From positions 185,441 to 249,440 of the forward strand of contig NZ_JAHHZQ010000006.1 in assembly GCF_022606355.1 (NCBI RefSeq): a DNA stretch of 64,000 nt, written 5' to 3'. The notes beneath the pieces were generated by a model that saw only the letters and a list, made by a program, of their open reading frames with translations, was not told the DNA's origin and did no database searches. Positions 44,139-53,583 of the stretch are shown piece after piece; position 1 is the first letter of the stretch; the number at the start of each line of letters is the position of its first letter. A program made the position numbers and the translations under genes. Source of the DNA: Leifsonia shinshuensis. GTDB taxonomy: Bacteria > Actinomycetota > Actinomycetes > Actinomycetales > Microbacteriaceae.

Positions 44139-44654
44139 GTGAGTTCAGACGGCAGCGCGTATGTGGTTCGGAGGGCGCGGACGAGTGACGTGCCCGGCAT
44201 CCAGAAGCTCGTGGAGCCGCTCGTCCAGCGACGCATCCTGCTCGGCAAGGAGGCCGTCACCTTCTACGAGTCCGTGCAGGAGTTCCGTGTCGCGGAGACC
44301 GCCGACGGTGAGCTGATCGGCTGCGGCGCCCTCCACGTCATGTGGAGCGACCTCGCCGAGGTGCGCACGCTCGCGGTCGCCGACCCCTGGCTCGGCCGCG
44401 GTGTCGGCCGCGCCCTCCTCGCCCGGCTGGAGGGCGATGCGCGGGAGCTGGGCCTCAGCCGGCTGTTCTGCCTGACGTTCGAGGTGTCGTTCTTCGAGCG
44501 CAACGGCTTCGAAGACATGGGGACCGAGACGGTCGACCCCGTCCTGTACGCCGAGCTCGTCCGGTCCACCGACGAGGGCGTCGCCGAGTTCCTCGACCTC
44601 GCGCGCGTGAAGCCCAACACCCTGGGAAACACGCGCATGTTGAAGCGCCTCTGA
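44139..44654 (+). CDS. Amino-acid N-acetyltransferase, GNAT family (ArgA-like)
   Basis: From GTG the 171-residue protein starts SSDGSAYVVRRARTSDVPGI and has GNAT motifs: LHVMWSDLAEVRTLAVADPW, the acetyl-CoA loop GRGVGRALLARLEGDAREL, and FEVSFFERNGFEDMG. It resembles the short single-domain actinobacterial N-acetylglutamate synthase (Rv2747-type ArgA), which starts arginine synthesis, including the closing KPNTLGNTRMLKRL. Assignment to ArgA is probable, not certain, because GNAT families are large. Confidence 0.8.
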   Translation: MSSDGSAYVVRRARTSDVPGIQKLVEPLVQRRILLGKEAVTFYESVQEFRVAETADGELIGCGALHVMWSDLAEVRTLAVADPWLGRGVGRALLARLEGDARELGLSRLFCLTFEVSFFERNGFEDMGTETVDPVLYAELVRSTDEGVAEFLDLARVKPNTLGNTRMLKRL

Positions 44655-44699
44655 GCGCGCCTGCGTCGGCGTGTCGCGGGTCGGCGCTAACCTTCGGGC

Positions 44700-45335
44700 A
44701 TGTCGACGTTCAAGCACCCTGTCGGCCCCCAGCCGAGCAGTGTCTACTGGCGCCGCAGGCTCATCGTCCTGATCGGCCTCGTCGCCGTCATCGTCGTGAT
44801 CGTGCTCATCGTCGTCCGGCCCGGCTCATCGAGCGGCGAACCGGCCAAGGCGCCCGTCAGCACGAACTCGTCGAGCCCGGCGCCCGCAGCGGCGACCAGC
44901 ATCCCGACCTCCAGCGCCAGCGCGAGCGGCCAGGAGTGCAAGCCGGCCGACGTCAAGGTGGAGGCCGTCACCGACGCCGCCCAGTACGCGGCGGGTCAGC
45001 TCCCGCAGCTGTCGGTCGCACTCACCAACACGGGGTCCGTGGCCTGCGTCATCGACGCGGGCACGTCGCAGCAGGTGTTCACGATCACCAGCGGCTCGGA
45101 GGTCTACTGGAAGTCGACGGACTGCCAGGCGTCCAAGGTCGACGCGCAGGTGTTGCTGCAGCCCGGCAAGACCATCTCGTCGCAGGCCCCGATCACCTGG
45201 GACCGCACGCGGTCCGACCCGGCCACCTGTCAGGCTCAGCGTCAGCAGGTGCCGGCGGCCGGCGCGTCGTACCACCTGCAGGTGTCGGTCGCCGGCATCA
45301 CCTCGGCGACGACCAAGCAGTTCATCCTGCAGTGA
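44700..45335 (+). CDS. Membrane-anchored extracellular protein (DUF4232-like)
   Basis: The 211-residue protein has one membrane helix near the N-terminus (LIVLIGLVAVIVVIVLIVV, residues 20-40), a Ser/Pro/Ala linker, and an extracellular beta-sandwich with four or five Cys (QECKPADVKVEAV, GSVACVIDAG, STDCQASK, PATCQAQR). The layout is that of DUF4232-type proteins. Function is unknown; it precedes radA and may be co-transcribed with the acetyltransferase gene. Confidence 0.75.
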   Translation: MSTFKHPVGPQPSSVYWRRRLIVLIGLVAVIVVIVLIVVRPGSSSGEPAKAPVSTNSSSPAPAAATSIPTSSASASGQECKPADVKVEAVTDAAQYAAGQLPQLSVALTNTGSVACVIDAGTSQQVFTITSGSEVYWKSTDCQASKVDAQVLLQPGKTISSQAPITWDRTRSDPATCQAQRQQVPAAGASYHLQVSVAGITSATTKQFILQ

Positions 45336-45458
45336 CGTTCTCCTCCACCGTTCGTTCGGCGCAAGACGTCTCCACAGGTTCCGCGATCCTCCGTCGAGTG
45401 ACGGTGGCCGCCCGTAGTGTGGAACACGCCGGACCCCCGGCCCGACCGAGGAGGTGCC

Positions 45459-46820
45459 GTGGCTAAAGCCGCTGTGACGTACCGCTGCACCGAATGCGGC
45501 TGGACGACCGTCAAGTGGGTCGGGCGCTGCGGCGAGTGCCAGGAGTGGGGCACGGTGGCCGAGGCGGCGGCGCGCACGGGCGTTCTGCGCGCGCTGATGC
45601 CGGTGACGGTCGGCGCAGACAGGGCCGCCCGGTCGATCACCGCGATCGGCGTCGAGTCGACGCAGCGGCGGCCGAGCGGCATCGGCGAGTTCGACCGGGT
45701 GCTCGGCGGCGGCATCGTTCCGGGCGCGGCCATCCTGCTGAGCGGGGAGCCCGGCGTCGGCAAGTCGACGCTGCTGCTGGAGGTCGCCTCCCGGGCCGCG
45801 CGCGAGGGCCGGCCGGTGCTCTACGTGAGCGCCGAGGAGTCGGTGAGCCAGGTGCGCATGCGGGCCGAGCGCACGGGCGCCCTCCACGATCAGCTCTTCC
45901 TCGCCTCCGAGACCGACCTGGCGACCATCATCGGTCAGATCGATGCGGTGCGGCCGTCGCTGGTCATCGTCGACTCGGTGCAGACGGTCTCGAGCGGCTC
46001 GACCGAGGGCATCGCGGGAGGTCCGAGCCAGGTCCGCGAGGTGGCGAGCACGCTCATCCGCGTGGCCAAGGAGCGCGACCTCCCCGTGCTCATCGTCGGA
46101 CACGTGACCAAAGACGGCTCGATCGCTGGGCCGCGCCTGCTCGAACACCTCGTCGACGTCGTGTGCCAGTTCGAGGGCGACCGGCAGACGGCGCTGCGGT
46201 TCGTGCGGGCGTTGAAGAACAGGTTCGGGCCGACCGACGAGGTGGGCTGCTTCGAGATGGCCGGTGACGGCATCGCGGAGGTCCCCGACCCCAGCGGGCT
46301 CTTCCTCAGCCGAACGACCACGCCGGTCTCCGGTACGTGCGTCACGGTGGCGATGGAGGGCAGGCGCCCGCTGCCGGTGGAGGTCCAGGCGCTCGTGGTC
46401 GCCACCACGGCGCCCAACCCGCGGCGCGTGACCAACGGCGTCGACTCGTCCCGGGTCGCGATGCTGCTCGCCGTGCTGGAGCGCCGCGCAGGCATCCGCC
46501 TGGGCGACAAAGACGTCTACGTCTCGACTGTCGGCGGCGTGCGGCTCGCCGAGCCCGGCGCCGACCTCGCCATCGCCCTCGCCGTGGCCTCGGCGGCCAC
46601 GGACCGCGCCATCCCGCACACGCTCGCAGCCTTCGGCGAGATCAGCCTCGCGGGCGAGATCCGGCCGGTCACCAGCGGCAAGCAGCGCGCCACCGAGGCC
46701 GCCCGCCTCGGCTTCGCCACCCGCATCGACGACCGCAGCGCCACGGTGCGCGAAGCCCTGCGGGTCGCCTTCTCGTCAGCCGCCACCCAGCGCGAGCGGG
46801 AGCTCGACGCCGCGTTCTGA
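45459..46820 (+). CDS. radA: DNA repair protein RadA
   Basis: The GTG start, preceded by GAGGAGG, gives 453 residues. The N-terminal zinc finger CTECGWTTVKWVGRCGEC (Cys 10, 13, 24, 27) is followed by a RecA-like ATPase with Walker A GEPGVGKST near residue 97, the RadA-specific KNRFGPTDEVG motif, and a C-terminal Lon-protease-like domain (LAIALAVASAATDR). RadA is a branch-migration helicase aiding recombination intermediates. Length is standard. Confidence 0.97.
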   Translation: MAKAAVTYRCTECGWTTVKWVGRCGECQEWGTVAEAAARTGVLRALMPVTVGADRAARSITAIGVESTQRRPSGIGEFDRVLGGGIVPGAAILLSGEPGVGKSTLLLEVASRAAREGRPVLYVSAEESVSQVRMRAERTGALHDQLFLASETDLATIIGQIDAVRPSLVIVDSVQTVSSGSTEGIAGGPSQVREVASTLIRVAKERDLPVLIVGHVTKDGSIAGPRLLEHLVDVVCQFEGDRQTALRFVRALKNRFGPTDEVGCFEMAGDGIAEVPDPSGLFLSRTTTPVSGTCVTVAMEGRRPLPVEVQALVVATTAPNPRRVTNGVDSSRVAMLLAVLERRAGIRLGDKDVYVSTVGGVRLAEPGADLAIALAVASAATDRAIPHTLAAFGEISLAGEIRPVTSGKQRATEAARLGFATRIDDRSATVREALRVAFSSAATQRERELDAAF

Positions 46821-46870
46821 CGCGCGCGACCGCGCGCGACGGGGGTGTGCGTTGGATGCGGTGGTGCGGT

Positions 46871-47150
46871 GGTGCGGTGTGTCGGTTCGGTTGTCCTCCG
46901 TCGCCGACTGACGTGGCTGCGGGAGGGGATGGTCGGCTGCTGCGGTTGCGAGCGGAGGAGATTGCGGGCCGCCACGCCGGTGGACTCCTCCGTTGGCTGC
47001 GGCGGTGCGGTGTGTCGGTTCGGTTGTCCTCCGTTACTGACCGAACTGGCTGCGGGAGGGGATGGTCGGCTTGTGCTGCTGCGGTTGCGAGCGGAGGAGT
47101 TCGCGACGCGCCACGCCGGTGGACTCCTCCGTTGGCTGCGGTCGCCGGGC
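46871..47150. repeat. Two-copy direct repeat of about 133-140 bp
   Basis: The segment GGTGCGGTGTGTCGGTTCGG recurs 133 bp later (46871 and 47004), and GGACTCCTCCGTTGGCTGCG recurs at 46982 and 47122. Between them lie GGCTGCGGGAGGGGATGGTC and TGCTGCGGTTGCGAGCGGAG in both copies, with small indels. The DNA is strongly G/T-skewed on the plus strand and encodes nothing convincing. It fills most of the 420-bp spacer between radA and the hydrolase gene. Confidence 0.85.
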
Positions 47151-47241
47151 GCAGCGGACCGGATCTCCTCCGTTGCCGACGCGTCGCGCCGCGCGAGCGT
47201 CCGGGCTTCTGCGTGTCGGTGCTCCGGAGCACAATGGCGGC

Positions 47242-48165
47242 ATGGCCAACCTGACCTTCACTCTCCGTTCAGGCCGGCGCGTCGGCGTGACCACGCTAGG
47301 CGATCCGAGTGCGTCGCGGGTCGTGGTGTTCTGTCATCCGGCGCCCGGTTCGTCCGTGTTCGACCCCGATCCCGACGAGTCGGCCGATCGGGACGTCCAC
47401 ATCGTCGCACTCGACCGGCCCGGCTACGGCTCCAGCGACCCGTGGCCGTTCGGGACCTGGCCCAGCATCGTGCGCGCGGCGGACGACATCGCCGAGTACC
47501 TCCGCGACCTGAAGCGCTTCGAGGGCCCGCTCGGCGTGGTCAGGCCCGCGACGGTCGGGATCGCCGGCTGGTCTGCGGGCGGGCGCGTGGCGCTCGCGTT
47601 CGCCGCGCGCCATCCCGACCTGGTCGACCGGGTCGCCGTGGTCGCGACGCCCGCGCCGAACGAGCAGGTGCCGTGGATCCCGCCCGAGCTGCAGAAGCTC
47701 TCCGACGAGCTCGGCCAGCAGCCTCCTGATGTCGCGTTGAGCCGGTTGTCCGGGATGATGCAGGGCCAGGCGGATGCGGTCCACGCCGCCGACGGGGAGG
47801 GCGCGGTCCCGCTCGACATGCTCGGCGCCGGGCCGGCCGATGCCGGCGCGTTGCAGCGGCGCGGCCTCCGCGACCGGCTCGGACGCATGCTGATCGACGC
47901 GTTCCGCCAGGGCCCGGCCGGCGTGGCGGGCGACGTTCTCAGCTACACCGCACGTCCGTGGGGCTTCGACCCGGGGGACGTGCAGGCCGAGACCGTGATC
48001 ATCGGCGGCCAGGCCGACCCGCTCGCGGGCCAGGCGCACGCCGCGTGGTATCAGAAGGCCATCCCGGATGCGCGGATGGAGATGGTTCCCGGCGTCGGCC
48101 ACCTGGTGATCGCCCAGGCCTGGGGTCGCGTGCTGTCGCACCTCGCGCCCGGCACCGCGTCGTGA
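47242..48165 (+). CDS. Alpha/beta-hydrolase
   Basis: The 307-residue protein has the alpha/beta-hydrolase fold: VVVFCHPAPGSSVFD (oxyanion region), ALDRPGYGSSDPWPF, the nucleophile elbow GIAGWSAGGRVAL (GWSAG), the acid in VIIGGQADPLAG and the catalytic His in VPGVGHLVIAQAW. Catalytic residues are intact, so it is a probable esterase or related hydrolase; the substrate is unknown. It converges on the SGNH hydrolase gene with 16 bp between stops. Confidence 0.88.
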   Translation: MANLTFTLRSGRRVGVTTLGDPSASRVVVFCHPAPGSSVFDPDPDESADRDVHIVALDRPGYGSSDPWPFGTWPSIVRAADDIAEYLRDLKRFEGPLGVVRPATVGIAGWSAGGRVALAFAARHPDLVDRVAVVATPAPNEQVPWIPPELQKLSDELGQQPPDVALSRLSGMMQGQADAVHAADGEGAVPLDMLGAGPADAGALQRRGLRDRLGRMLIDAFRQGPAGVAGDVLSYTARPWGFDPGDVQAETVIIGGQADPLAGQAHAAWYQKAIPDARMEMVPGVGHLVIAQAWGRVLSHLAPGTAS

Positions 48166-48181
48166 GTCGCCGCAGTTGCGG

Positions 48182-48955
48182 TCAGGCGTCGACCGGTGGC
48201 CGGCGCGGGAACTTGGCCGTCGCCTGCTCCAGCACCGCGGGCAGGAAGGCCGACGCCCACACCCGGTAGCCGTGATCGTTGGGGTGGAACCAGTCCTCGG
48301 CGAACTGGGTGATCGCCCCGCGGATCCCTTCACGGCGCATCGCCTCGTGCAGCGGCACCACCGTGAGCCCGCGCGTGGCGGCCTCCTCGCGGAGGATCGC
48401 GTTGGCGACAGCGACCTTGCGTTCGTTCTTCGGGAAGTAGAAGTAGGGGAGGTCCGCGACGATCGCGTCCGAGGGGATGGCGTCCAGAACCCGACTGATG
48501 CCCTCCCGGAACCGGTCGGTGTCGAAGTCCGCGATGTCATTGGCGCCGATCGACACGGTCACCAGGTCGGGCTTGTAGCCGGCAAACCGCGGAAGCTGGT
48601 CCGCGACCGCCAGAGCGACCGTCGCACCGGAAACCGACAGGTTGACGACCCGCACGCTGCGCCCGGTCGCGGAGCGCACGTGGTCGGCGACAATGCCGAC
48701 GTAGCTGTTGCGCGGCGCCGACGCGCCGATGCCCTGCGCCGCGCTGTCGCCGATCGCGACGTAGAGGATCTCGCCCTCGGCCCGTGCGTGCTCCCGCCAC
48801 CACGCCGAATGGACGGGGAGCGTCTGATTGATGCGCTCGCGCCCGGCCACGAGCCGGGCGTCGTGCTGGGCCAACGCCGACCGGACGACCAGGGAGGTCG
48901 CCGTCACGACAGCGACGGCGCCGCCCACCCACAGCGCCGGTCTCAGGAACCCCAT
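48182..48955 (-). CDS. SGNH/GDSL-family hydrolase, membrane-anchored
   Basis: The ATG giving MGFLRPALWVGGAVAVVTAT yields 257 residues with an N-terminal hydrophobic signal/anchor. An upstream extension would run into tRNA-Ser and is rejected. SGNH blocks are present: block I YVAIGDSAAQGIGA, block III GAND (VSIGANDIADF) and block V DWFHPNDHGY with the catalytic Asp/His. It is probably an extracytoplasmic esterase/lipase. It is read away from tRNA-Ser, whose gene begins 75 bp upstream. Confidence 0.88.
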   Translation of the reverse strand: MGFLRPALWVGGAVAVVTATSLVVRSALAQHDARLVAGRERINQTLPVHSAWWREHARAEGEILYVAIGDSAAQGIGASAPRNSYVGIVADHVRSATGRSVRVVNLSVSGATVALAVADQLPRFAGYKPDLVTVSIGANDIADFDTDRFREGISRVLDAIPSDAIVADLPYFYFPKNERKVAVANAILREEAATRGLTVVPLHEAMRREGIRGAITQFAEDWFHPNDHGYRVWASAFLPAVLEQATAKFPRRPPVDA

Positions 48956-49030
48956 CCCGGCAGCGTACCCCGCGCGTCCCGGCCGCAACTCGATTGGCGG
49001 CCGCGCCGCGCTTCCAGTAAACTCGTCGGC

Positions 49031-49120
49031 GGTACCGTGTCCGAGCGGCCGAAGGTGCAACTCTCGAAAAGTTGTGTGGGTGAAAGCCCACCGTGGGTTC
49101 AAATCCCACCGGTACCGCCA
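49031..49120 (+). tRNA. tRNA-Ser (CGA)
   Basis: The cloverleaf has acceptor GGTACCG/CGGTACC, anticodon stem CAACT/AGTTG with loop CTCGAAA (anticodon CGA), a long serine-type variable arm (GTGGGTGAAAGCCCAC) and T-arm TGGGTTCAAATCCCA. CCA is encoded. The integrase gene 73 bp downstream marks this tRNA as an integration target. Confidence 0.95.
49094..49120 (+). other. Probable attachment site (attL) in tRNA-Ser 3' end
   Basis: The last 27 bases of tRNA-Ser (T-arm and acceptor) are the usual crossover segment for integrases encoded directly downstream. The other copy (attR) was not found in the window, so the core length is unknown and the site is inferred from position alone. Confidence 0.4.
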
Positions 49121-49128
49121 CGTGCAAG

Positions 49129-49164
49129 CCCCCGCGATCCCAGTGTTTACACGGGATCCGGGGG
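49129..49164. terminator. Terminator downstream of tRNA-Ser
   Basis: CCCCCGCGATCCC and GGGATCCGGGGG form a stem with one bulged base and an AT-rich 11-base loop, followed by TTTTCGCTTTT on the plus strand. It separates the tRNA from the integrase, which ends at 49194. Confidence 0.75.
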
Positions 49165-49193
49165 TTTTCGCTTTTGCAGAATGAGGCGTTTGA

Positions 49194-50306
49194 CTACATT
49201 TTGACTACATCTGTGGCCGTTGCTCGGGCCCTATCAAGGGCCACGGCGACGGCATCCAAGTCGTCGTCGAAAAGATCTGCGTACGTGTCGAGGGTCATCG
49301 CAGCAGACGAATGACCGAGCATTCGCTGCACAGCCTTGACGTTGGCTCCGGCGCTGATCGCCAGGCTTGCGGCAGTGTGCCGTAGGTCATGGATCGTGAC
49401 GCGTGGGAAGTTCTTGTCGAGGGCCTGTGATCGGGCGATCGCAGAGACATACCAACCTCGGCGCCGATCTGGTTGGTGCAGATAGCTGTCCCCATCACCG
49501 AAGACCAATTGCGATGAGGTCCTGTTCTCGATGAGTGCCGCCAGGAGCGGAGCGAGGAACGGCGGAAATGGGACGCTGCGAGCTTCGCCCGTCTTCGGCG
49601 TGCCGACATGGATCGTCCCCGAGACCTCTACTGCATTCGCGTGTACGTCGACACGTCGGCGATTCAGATCCACATCGCTCACATGGAGGGCGATCGTTTC
49701 GCCCCATCGCAAGCCTGTGTAGGCAAGAAACAGGACCATGGTCCGGTGCTTCTTCGCGCTGCCTGCGAGAAGATCAACTTGCGCGTGGCTGAGGTACTTG
49801 TGTTTTCCCTTGAGCTTGCGAGGAAGGTTGACGCCGCGCGCCGGGTTCGACGGGATTCGGCGATCCATCACGGCGGTGTCAAGGATGCCAGCGAGCACAC
49901 CATATGCGCGGAGGACCGTTGTGGCCGAGCGCGGCTTGCCGTCGCCTTTCGTGAAAGCAGTCACCCAGTTCTGCACTTCCGAGTGACGGATTTCACCCAC
50001 CGGGCGACTGCCCCATTTAGGCTCGACGTGCAGCCGCCAGGCGATCTGGACAGGCCTGAGCGACGAGGGCTTCAGATGGTGTTGGTTGGCCAGCCATTCG
50101 GCACCGAGAGCGCTGATTGTGGACCCGGAGGCTCGAGCGTCGAGGAACTCGCCTCGAGCTTTCGCGACTTCTACGGAAGCCAGGAAGAGCTCGGCGTCCC
50201 GTTTCGTTCGGAAGCCTCGTTTGCCGGTAAGGTCTCGCTCTGGTGTTCGGTACTGGACGCGGTAACGCTTGCCCCGGGCCGTTTCGTATGAGTGAATGCT
50301 CCCCAT
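49194..50306 (-). CDS. Tyrosine-family site-specific integrase
   Basis: The 370-residue protein is complete. It has an N-terminal AP2-like arm-binding region (HSYETARGKRYRVQYRTPE), a SAM-like core-binding domain (residues 60-155) and a catalytic domain with R200 in TGLRWGE, a Lys near 238, H306 and R309 in HDLRH, H332 in LGHSS and the nucleophile Y342 in TLDTYADLF. All catalytic positions are intact, so it should be active. The 3' end faces tRNA-Ser, the normal layout for tRNA-targeting elements. It is closely similar to the two integrase relics near tRNA-Phe. Confidence 0.95.
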   Translation of the reverse strand: MGSIHSYETARGKRYRVQYRTPERDLTGKRGFRTKRDAELFLASVEVAKARGEFLDARASGSTISALGAEWLANQHHLKPSSLRPVQIAWRLHVEPKWGSRPVGEIRHSEVQNWVTAFTKGDGKPRSATTVLRAYGVLAGILDTAVMDRRIPSNPARGVNLPRKLKGKHKYLSHAQVDLLAGSAKKHRTMVLFLAYTGLRWGETIALHVSDVDLNRRRVDVHANAVEVSGTIHVGTPKTGEARSVPFPPFLAPLLAALIENRTSSQLVFGDGDSYLHQPDRRRGWYVSAIARSQALDKNFPRVTIHDLRHTAASLAISAGANVKAVQRMLGHSSAAMTLDTYADLFDDDLDAVAVALDRARATATDVVKM

Positions 50307-50444
50307 TCCTCAGCTCCAATCGCCGATCGCGGCTTTGCGCTGCGATGAGATGGGTGGCGTCAGGTTACGTGCGAGTGCCGACATCCGGCCGTCCGGAGAA
50401 GGAACACAAGTGGCGGGGACGGCAGTCTCGGGCAGACTGGTCTT

Positions 50445-50843
50445 GTGGAACGGCAACCTCCGGACCCGAAGCCTTGGGGTGCTTCGGACGATGAAGCAAT
50501 CGAGCTGTGCCGCGAGTGGATGATCTATCTCGGCGCTGCAGACACCGTCGTCGCCTCTGGAGCTGCGGTTCAGGCGTGCGACCTCTACAGTGCGGGCTAC
50601 CTGGCGTGGGTCGACAATCAACGCGGCAATCTCGACGTCGCAAAGGTAACCAGAGCAGCGTCGGTTTCGGCGGCAGATGGACGACGAGGTTTGATCTTCG
50701 CTCGATACGGCGTACTCCCACAGGCCGTCGATAGGGCGGACGAACTCGGAGTCGCCATCTTCGGATTCGATCCGCAGGGTGCCACCCTGGATGGAGGCAA
50801 TCTGCTCGGGCGCGAGCTGTACTCGACTGGTCTCGCCCAATAG
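50445..50843 (+). CDS. Restriction-endonuclease-fold protein, probably inactive
   Basis: The 132-residue protein has ELCREWMIYLGAADTVVASG near the start and GRRGLIFARYGVLPQAVDRA with DELGVAIFGFDPQG near the end, the helix-strand pattern of short actinobacterial Mrr/PD-(D/E)xK nuclease domains. In the expected core, an Asp is present (ACDLYSAG) but the following (E/Q)xK is replaced by WVDNQ, so the catalytic Lys seems missing. It could be a dead nuclease, a DNA-binding relic or an unrelated protein. It lies between the integrase and the relaxase, pointing towards the convergent relaxase gene 14 bp away. Confidence 0.5.
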   Translation: MERQPPDPKPWGASDDEAIELCREWMIYLGAADTVVASGAAVQACDLYSAGYLAWVDNQRGNLDVAKVTRAASVSAADGRRGLIFARYGVLPQAVDRADELGVAIFGFDPQGATLDGGNLLGRELYSTGLAQ

Positions 50844-50857
50844 GGCGAACGCCTTGG

Positions 50858-53583
50858 TCATTCCAGGCCAGCCGACGTCAGTCGACGTCCGGGCGCCGTG
50901 ACGATCGGCTCGATGGTCCGCTGCGCAGCCCGTCGGAGTTCGCTCAGCGCTGCTCCGCGGGACTTTTCCATCGTCTCCTCCACGGTCTCGCGTTGCATCA
51001 TCTCGACCAATAGCAATTTTGCGGAGCTCTCTGTCGGAGCCACGAGGACCACTGCGTTGTCTGCCTTGCCGCGGGTGAGGCCGACATACAAGCCCGCAGC
51101 ATCAACTCCCGGTCCAACCAGTGATCGGTCCGTTGTCTCGCCTTGGACTCCGTAGACGGTCGTTGCGTATGCGAGGTGAATGTGGGATTCGGCGTAAGCG
51201 AGGCTGACCTTCCGCAGGTCGGTCGTGTCGGCGCTCGCGGCAAGGATCACGTGATCCTTGCCGATTGTTTTCACGACCCAGTTCTGGCGGTTCTGGACGT
51301 CAGCAAGGCTGTCGTTGCGTCGGGTCTGGACTAGGTCCCCAACAAAGATCGGTTGACCTGATTGCCCGGAGATAGCGACCGAGGTGGATATTGCCCCGGA
51401 TTCGATTCGTCGGCTCTGGATGGCCTCGCTAATCTCCTGCGCTTCCGTGTGGGTAGCGGTCACCAGTGAAATCGTCTCGCGGCGCCGTACCGCGTCGAAC
51501 CATCCGTCGACCATGGCTTCTCGCGCTTCGACGTCGCTGTTTGTCATCACGACGTGGTTGGTGCGGATCAGGTCTTCGGCCACATCGCGCATTCCGTCCT
51601 CGCTCCGTGGCTCTCGAAGTCGCATCGTAAGATCAGCCCACTCTGGATCCGTGAAACGGTGAGTAGTCGTGAGCTCCACGTGCCGGAGCGAACGACGCCA
51701 GAAAAGCGCCATCGCGCCCGAATGCCCGACCGGCAACGCCTGTCGCTGATCCCCAATCAGAGCGACACCTGCGCCGGTGGAATGTACGACATCGAGGAGC
51801 GCGGACGCGGCCTCGAGGTCGAGCATGCCGGCCTCATCAACGACGATGCGATCGCCAGGGTTGATGCTGATCTGCGGGCCAGGTAGACGCCGCCCGCGGA
51901 CGGCTCGCCCTCGCCGATAGAGAGGCGTCGCCACTCAGTTGCGCCAGACGAGGCGGTCGCCCAGCGCCACCCGCAGTCATGAAGAAGTTGGTGGAGGGAG
52001 GACGACGAGCTCATCGTTTCGCGTCCCGCCACGGCGGAGGCCTTCTTGGTCGGCGCGACGATGATCATGTTGTGGCCGCGTTGCCGCAGAGCTGCGCCGG
52101 CCACCTTGAGCATCGTGGTCTTGCCGGTGCCGGCCGGCCCGGAGATGACGACGTTGCGGGAGGTGCCGCCGATCGCAGCCGCACCAGCGAGCTGCCCGTC
52201 GTCGAGGGTTCGATCGGGCTCAACCGCGCGGCCGAGCGCGGCGACCACTTCCGTGTCAAGGATCTGCCCGGGTGCGGAGAGCGCCTCGACCTTCTGCGCG
52301 AGGCTGGCCTCTAGTGTCGCGGTGGAGACCGCCATGAGGTGTTTGACGTGCTTCGGGGCGTCTGGCTCAGAGATCAGTGTCACCGTGTGTGAGTGCGCCA
52401 CGACTTCCTCGGCGAGCTTGGTGAGTTCGTCTCGGTTGGCGACAACGCCTGTCGCGGCAATCGCGCGGAGGGCGCCGGCCCGGACGTCCATGATGCTGAA
52501 GCGGCCGCCGCTGCCGGTCGAGCGGGCGTCCGCGTCGACAACGGCCTTGGCTGCCAGCAACTCCAGGTCGAGATCCTGAACCGCGACGCTCGGTAGCCGC
52601 GCGGGAGAACGCCGGATGCCGAGCGTCGGGTCGGCGTTAAAGAGTTCTTCCCGGACGAGTGCGGCCCATCCGTCTTCGTCTAGGTTGTCAGGCTTGTTGG
52701 GTCGGCCGACAGCCCATGCCCAGTGGTCGATCTGGCTGAGCACATCGTGGGATGGCTCCTGTCCGGGGTGCTGTTGTTTCCACCATGCGATCCGCTTGGC
52801 CCGGTTGGCTTCGATGTGCGCGGATCGCTTCGACAGCGGCCGCACTAGGTGTTGTAGTTGGCCGACCTCGCCGTCCGCGTTGAGGGTGAATCCTTTGGCG
52901 TGGAGGGCGCGGATCCAGGTGGGGTCGGTGCGGGAGGCGAGGTCGCCTTCGGCGTTGATGACGTTCTGGAACCGCAACGCGACCCGGGTGTCGACGTTGG
53001 ACCACTTACCGTCAAGGCCTTGGACTTTGACGTTCAGCCAGAGGTGGCGGTGCTTGTGAGGATCCAGGGAGCGGGAGCGTTCGTGCCAGAGCTCGACGAC
53101 CTCGATGCGGGCGAGGTCTTCGCGGATGCTGCCGCCTTTGCCGCGGCGGGCGTTGAGCTCTGTCTGCCAGAGTTTGATGATTCGGTCTCGGAGTCGGTCT
53201 TGGAGGTCTTCGTAGGCGGCGGCGAGGTCGGGGTCGAGCATGGCAGCGATCGAGAACGACTTCGGTGCATTGATTGTGGCATCCAGAATCAGGTCGGCGA
53301 CGGGGGACTCGAGGTCGCGTCCCCGGCGTTCCCCGGTGAGTGGGTCGAGGCCGTCGACCCAGTCCTTGAGCTGATCCCTGGTGAGGAGATCGTCGCGGAT
53401 GTTGCCGTTCTCGACGATGTACCGGGTCATGAGCGCGTCGGTGTAGCCGGCTGCGGCGATGACCCCGTCGGCGGTTTTGGCGGTGAGGGTGGCGTCACAG
53501 ACGCCGCTGAAGCCGTAGTTGACCGCTTGCTTGACCCCGTGGGATGCCTGTCCCCGCTTCCATCTGGCTACTCCGCCTCGCAC
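50858..53583 (-). pseudogene. MobF-type conjugative relaxase-helicase, frameshifted
   Basis: Two overlapping minus-strand frames encode one protein. The first (from 53583, 608 codons) has the relaxase His triad DPHKHRHLW (H176, H178, H180), a candidate Tyr in LMTRYIVENG and Walker A GPAGTGKTTMLK near residue 480. After GVYLA (about 51885) it runs into unrelated sequence, while the next frame resumes with GPQISINPGDRIVVDEAGML (Walker B) and helicase motifs to VYGVQGETTDRSLVGPG and GLYVGLTRGKADNAVVL. A single missing base near 51885 explains it. Together about 920 residues, as in TraA/TrwC-like proteins of actinobacterial mobile elements. The relaxase half could still be made; DNA transfer would need the helicase half. 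Confidence 0.85.

Noticed and set aside
41276..44260. Minus-strand open frame of nearly 1000 codons opposite clpC
   Set aside because: Antisense frame of a high-GC gene with biased codons; it has no ribosome site or domain.
48956..49102. Extended start of the SGNH hydrolase
   Set aside because: It would overlap tRNA-Ser on the other strand; the internal ATG gives a normal signal/anchor sequence.
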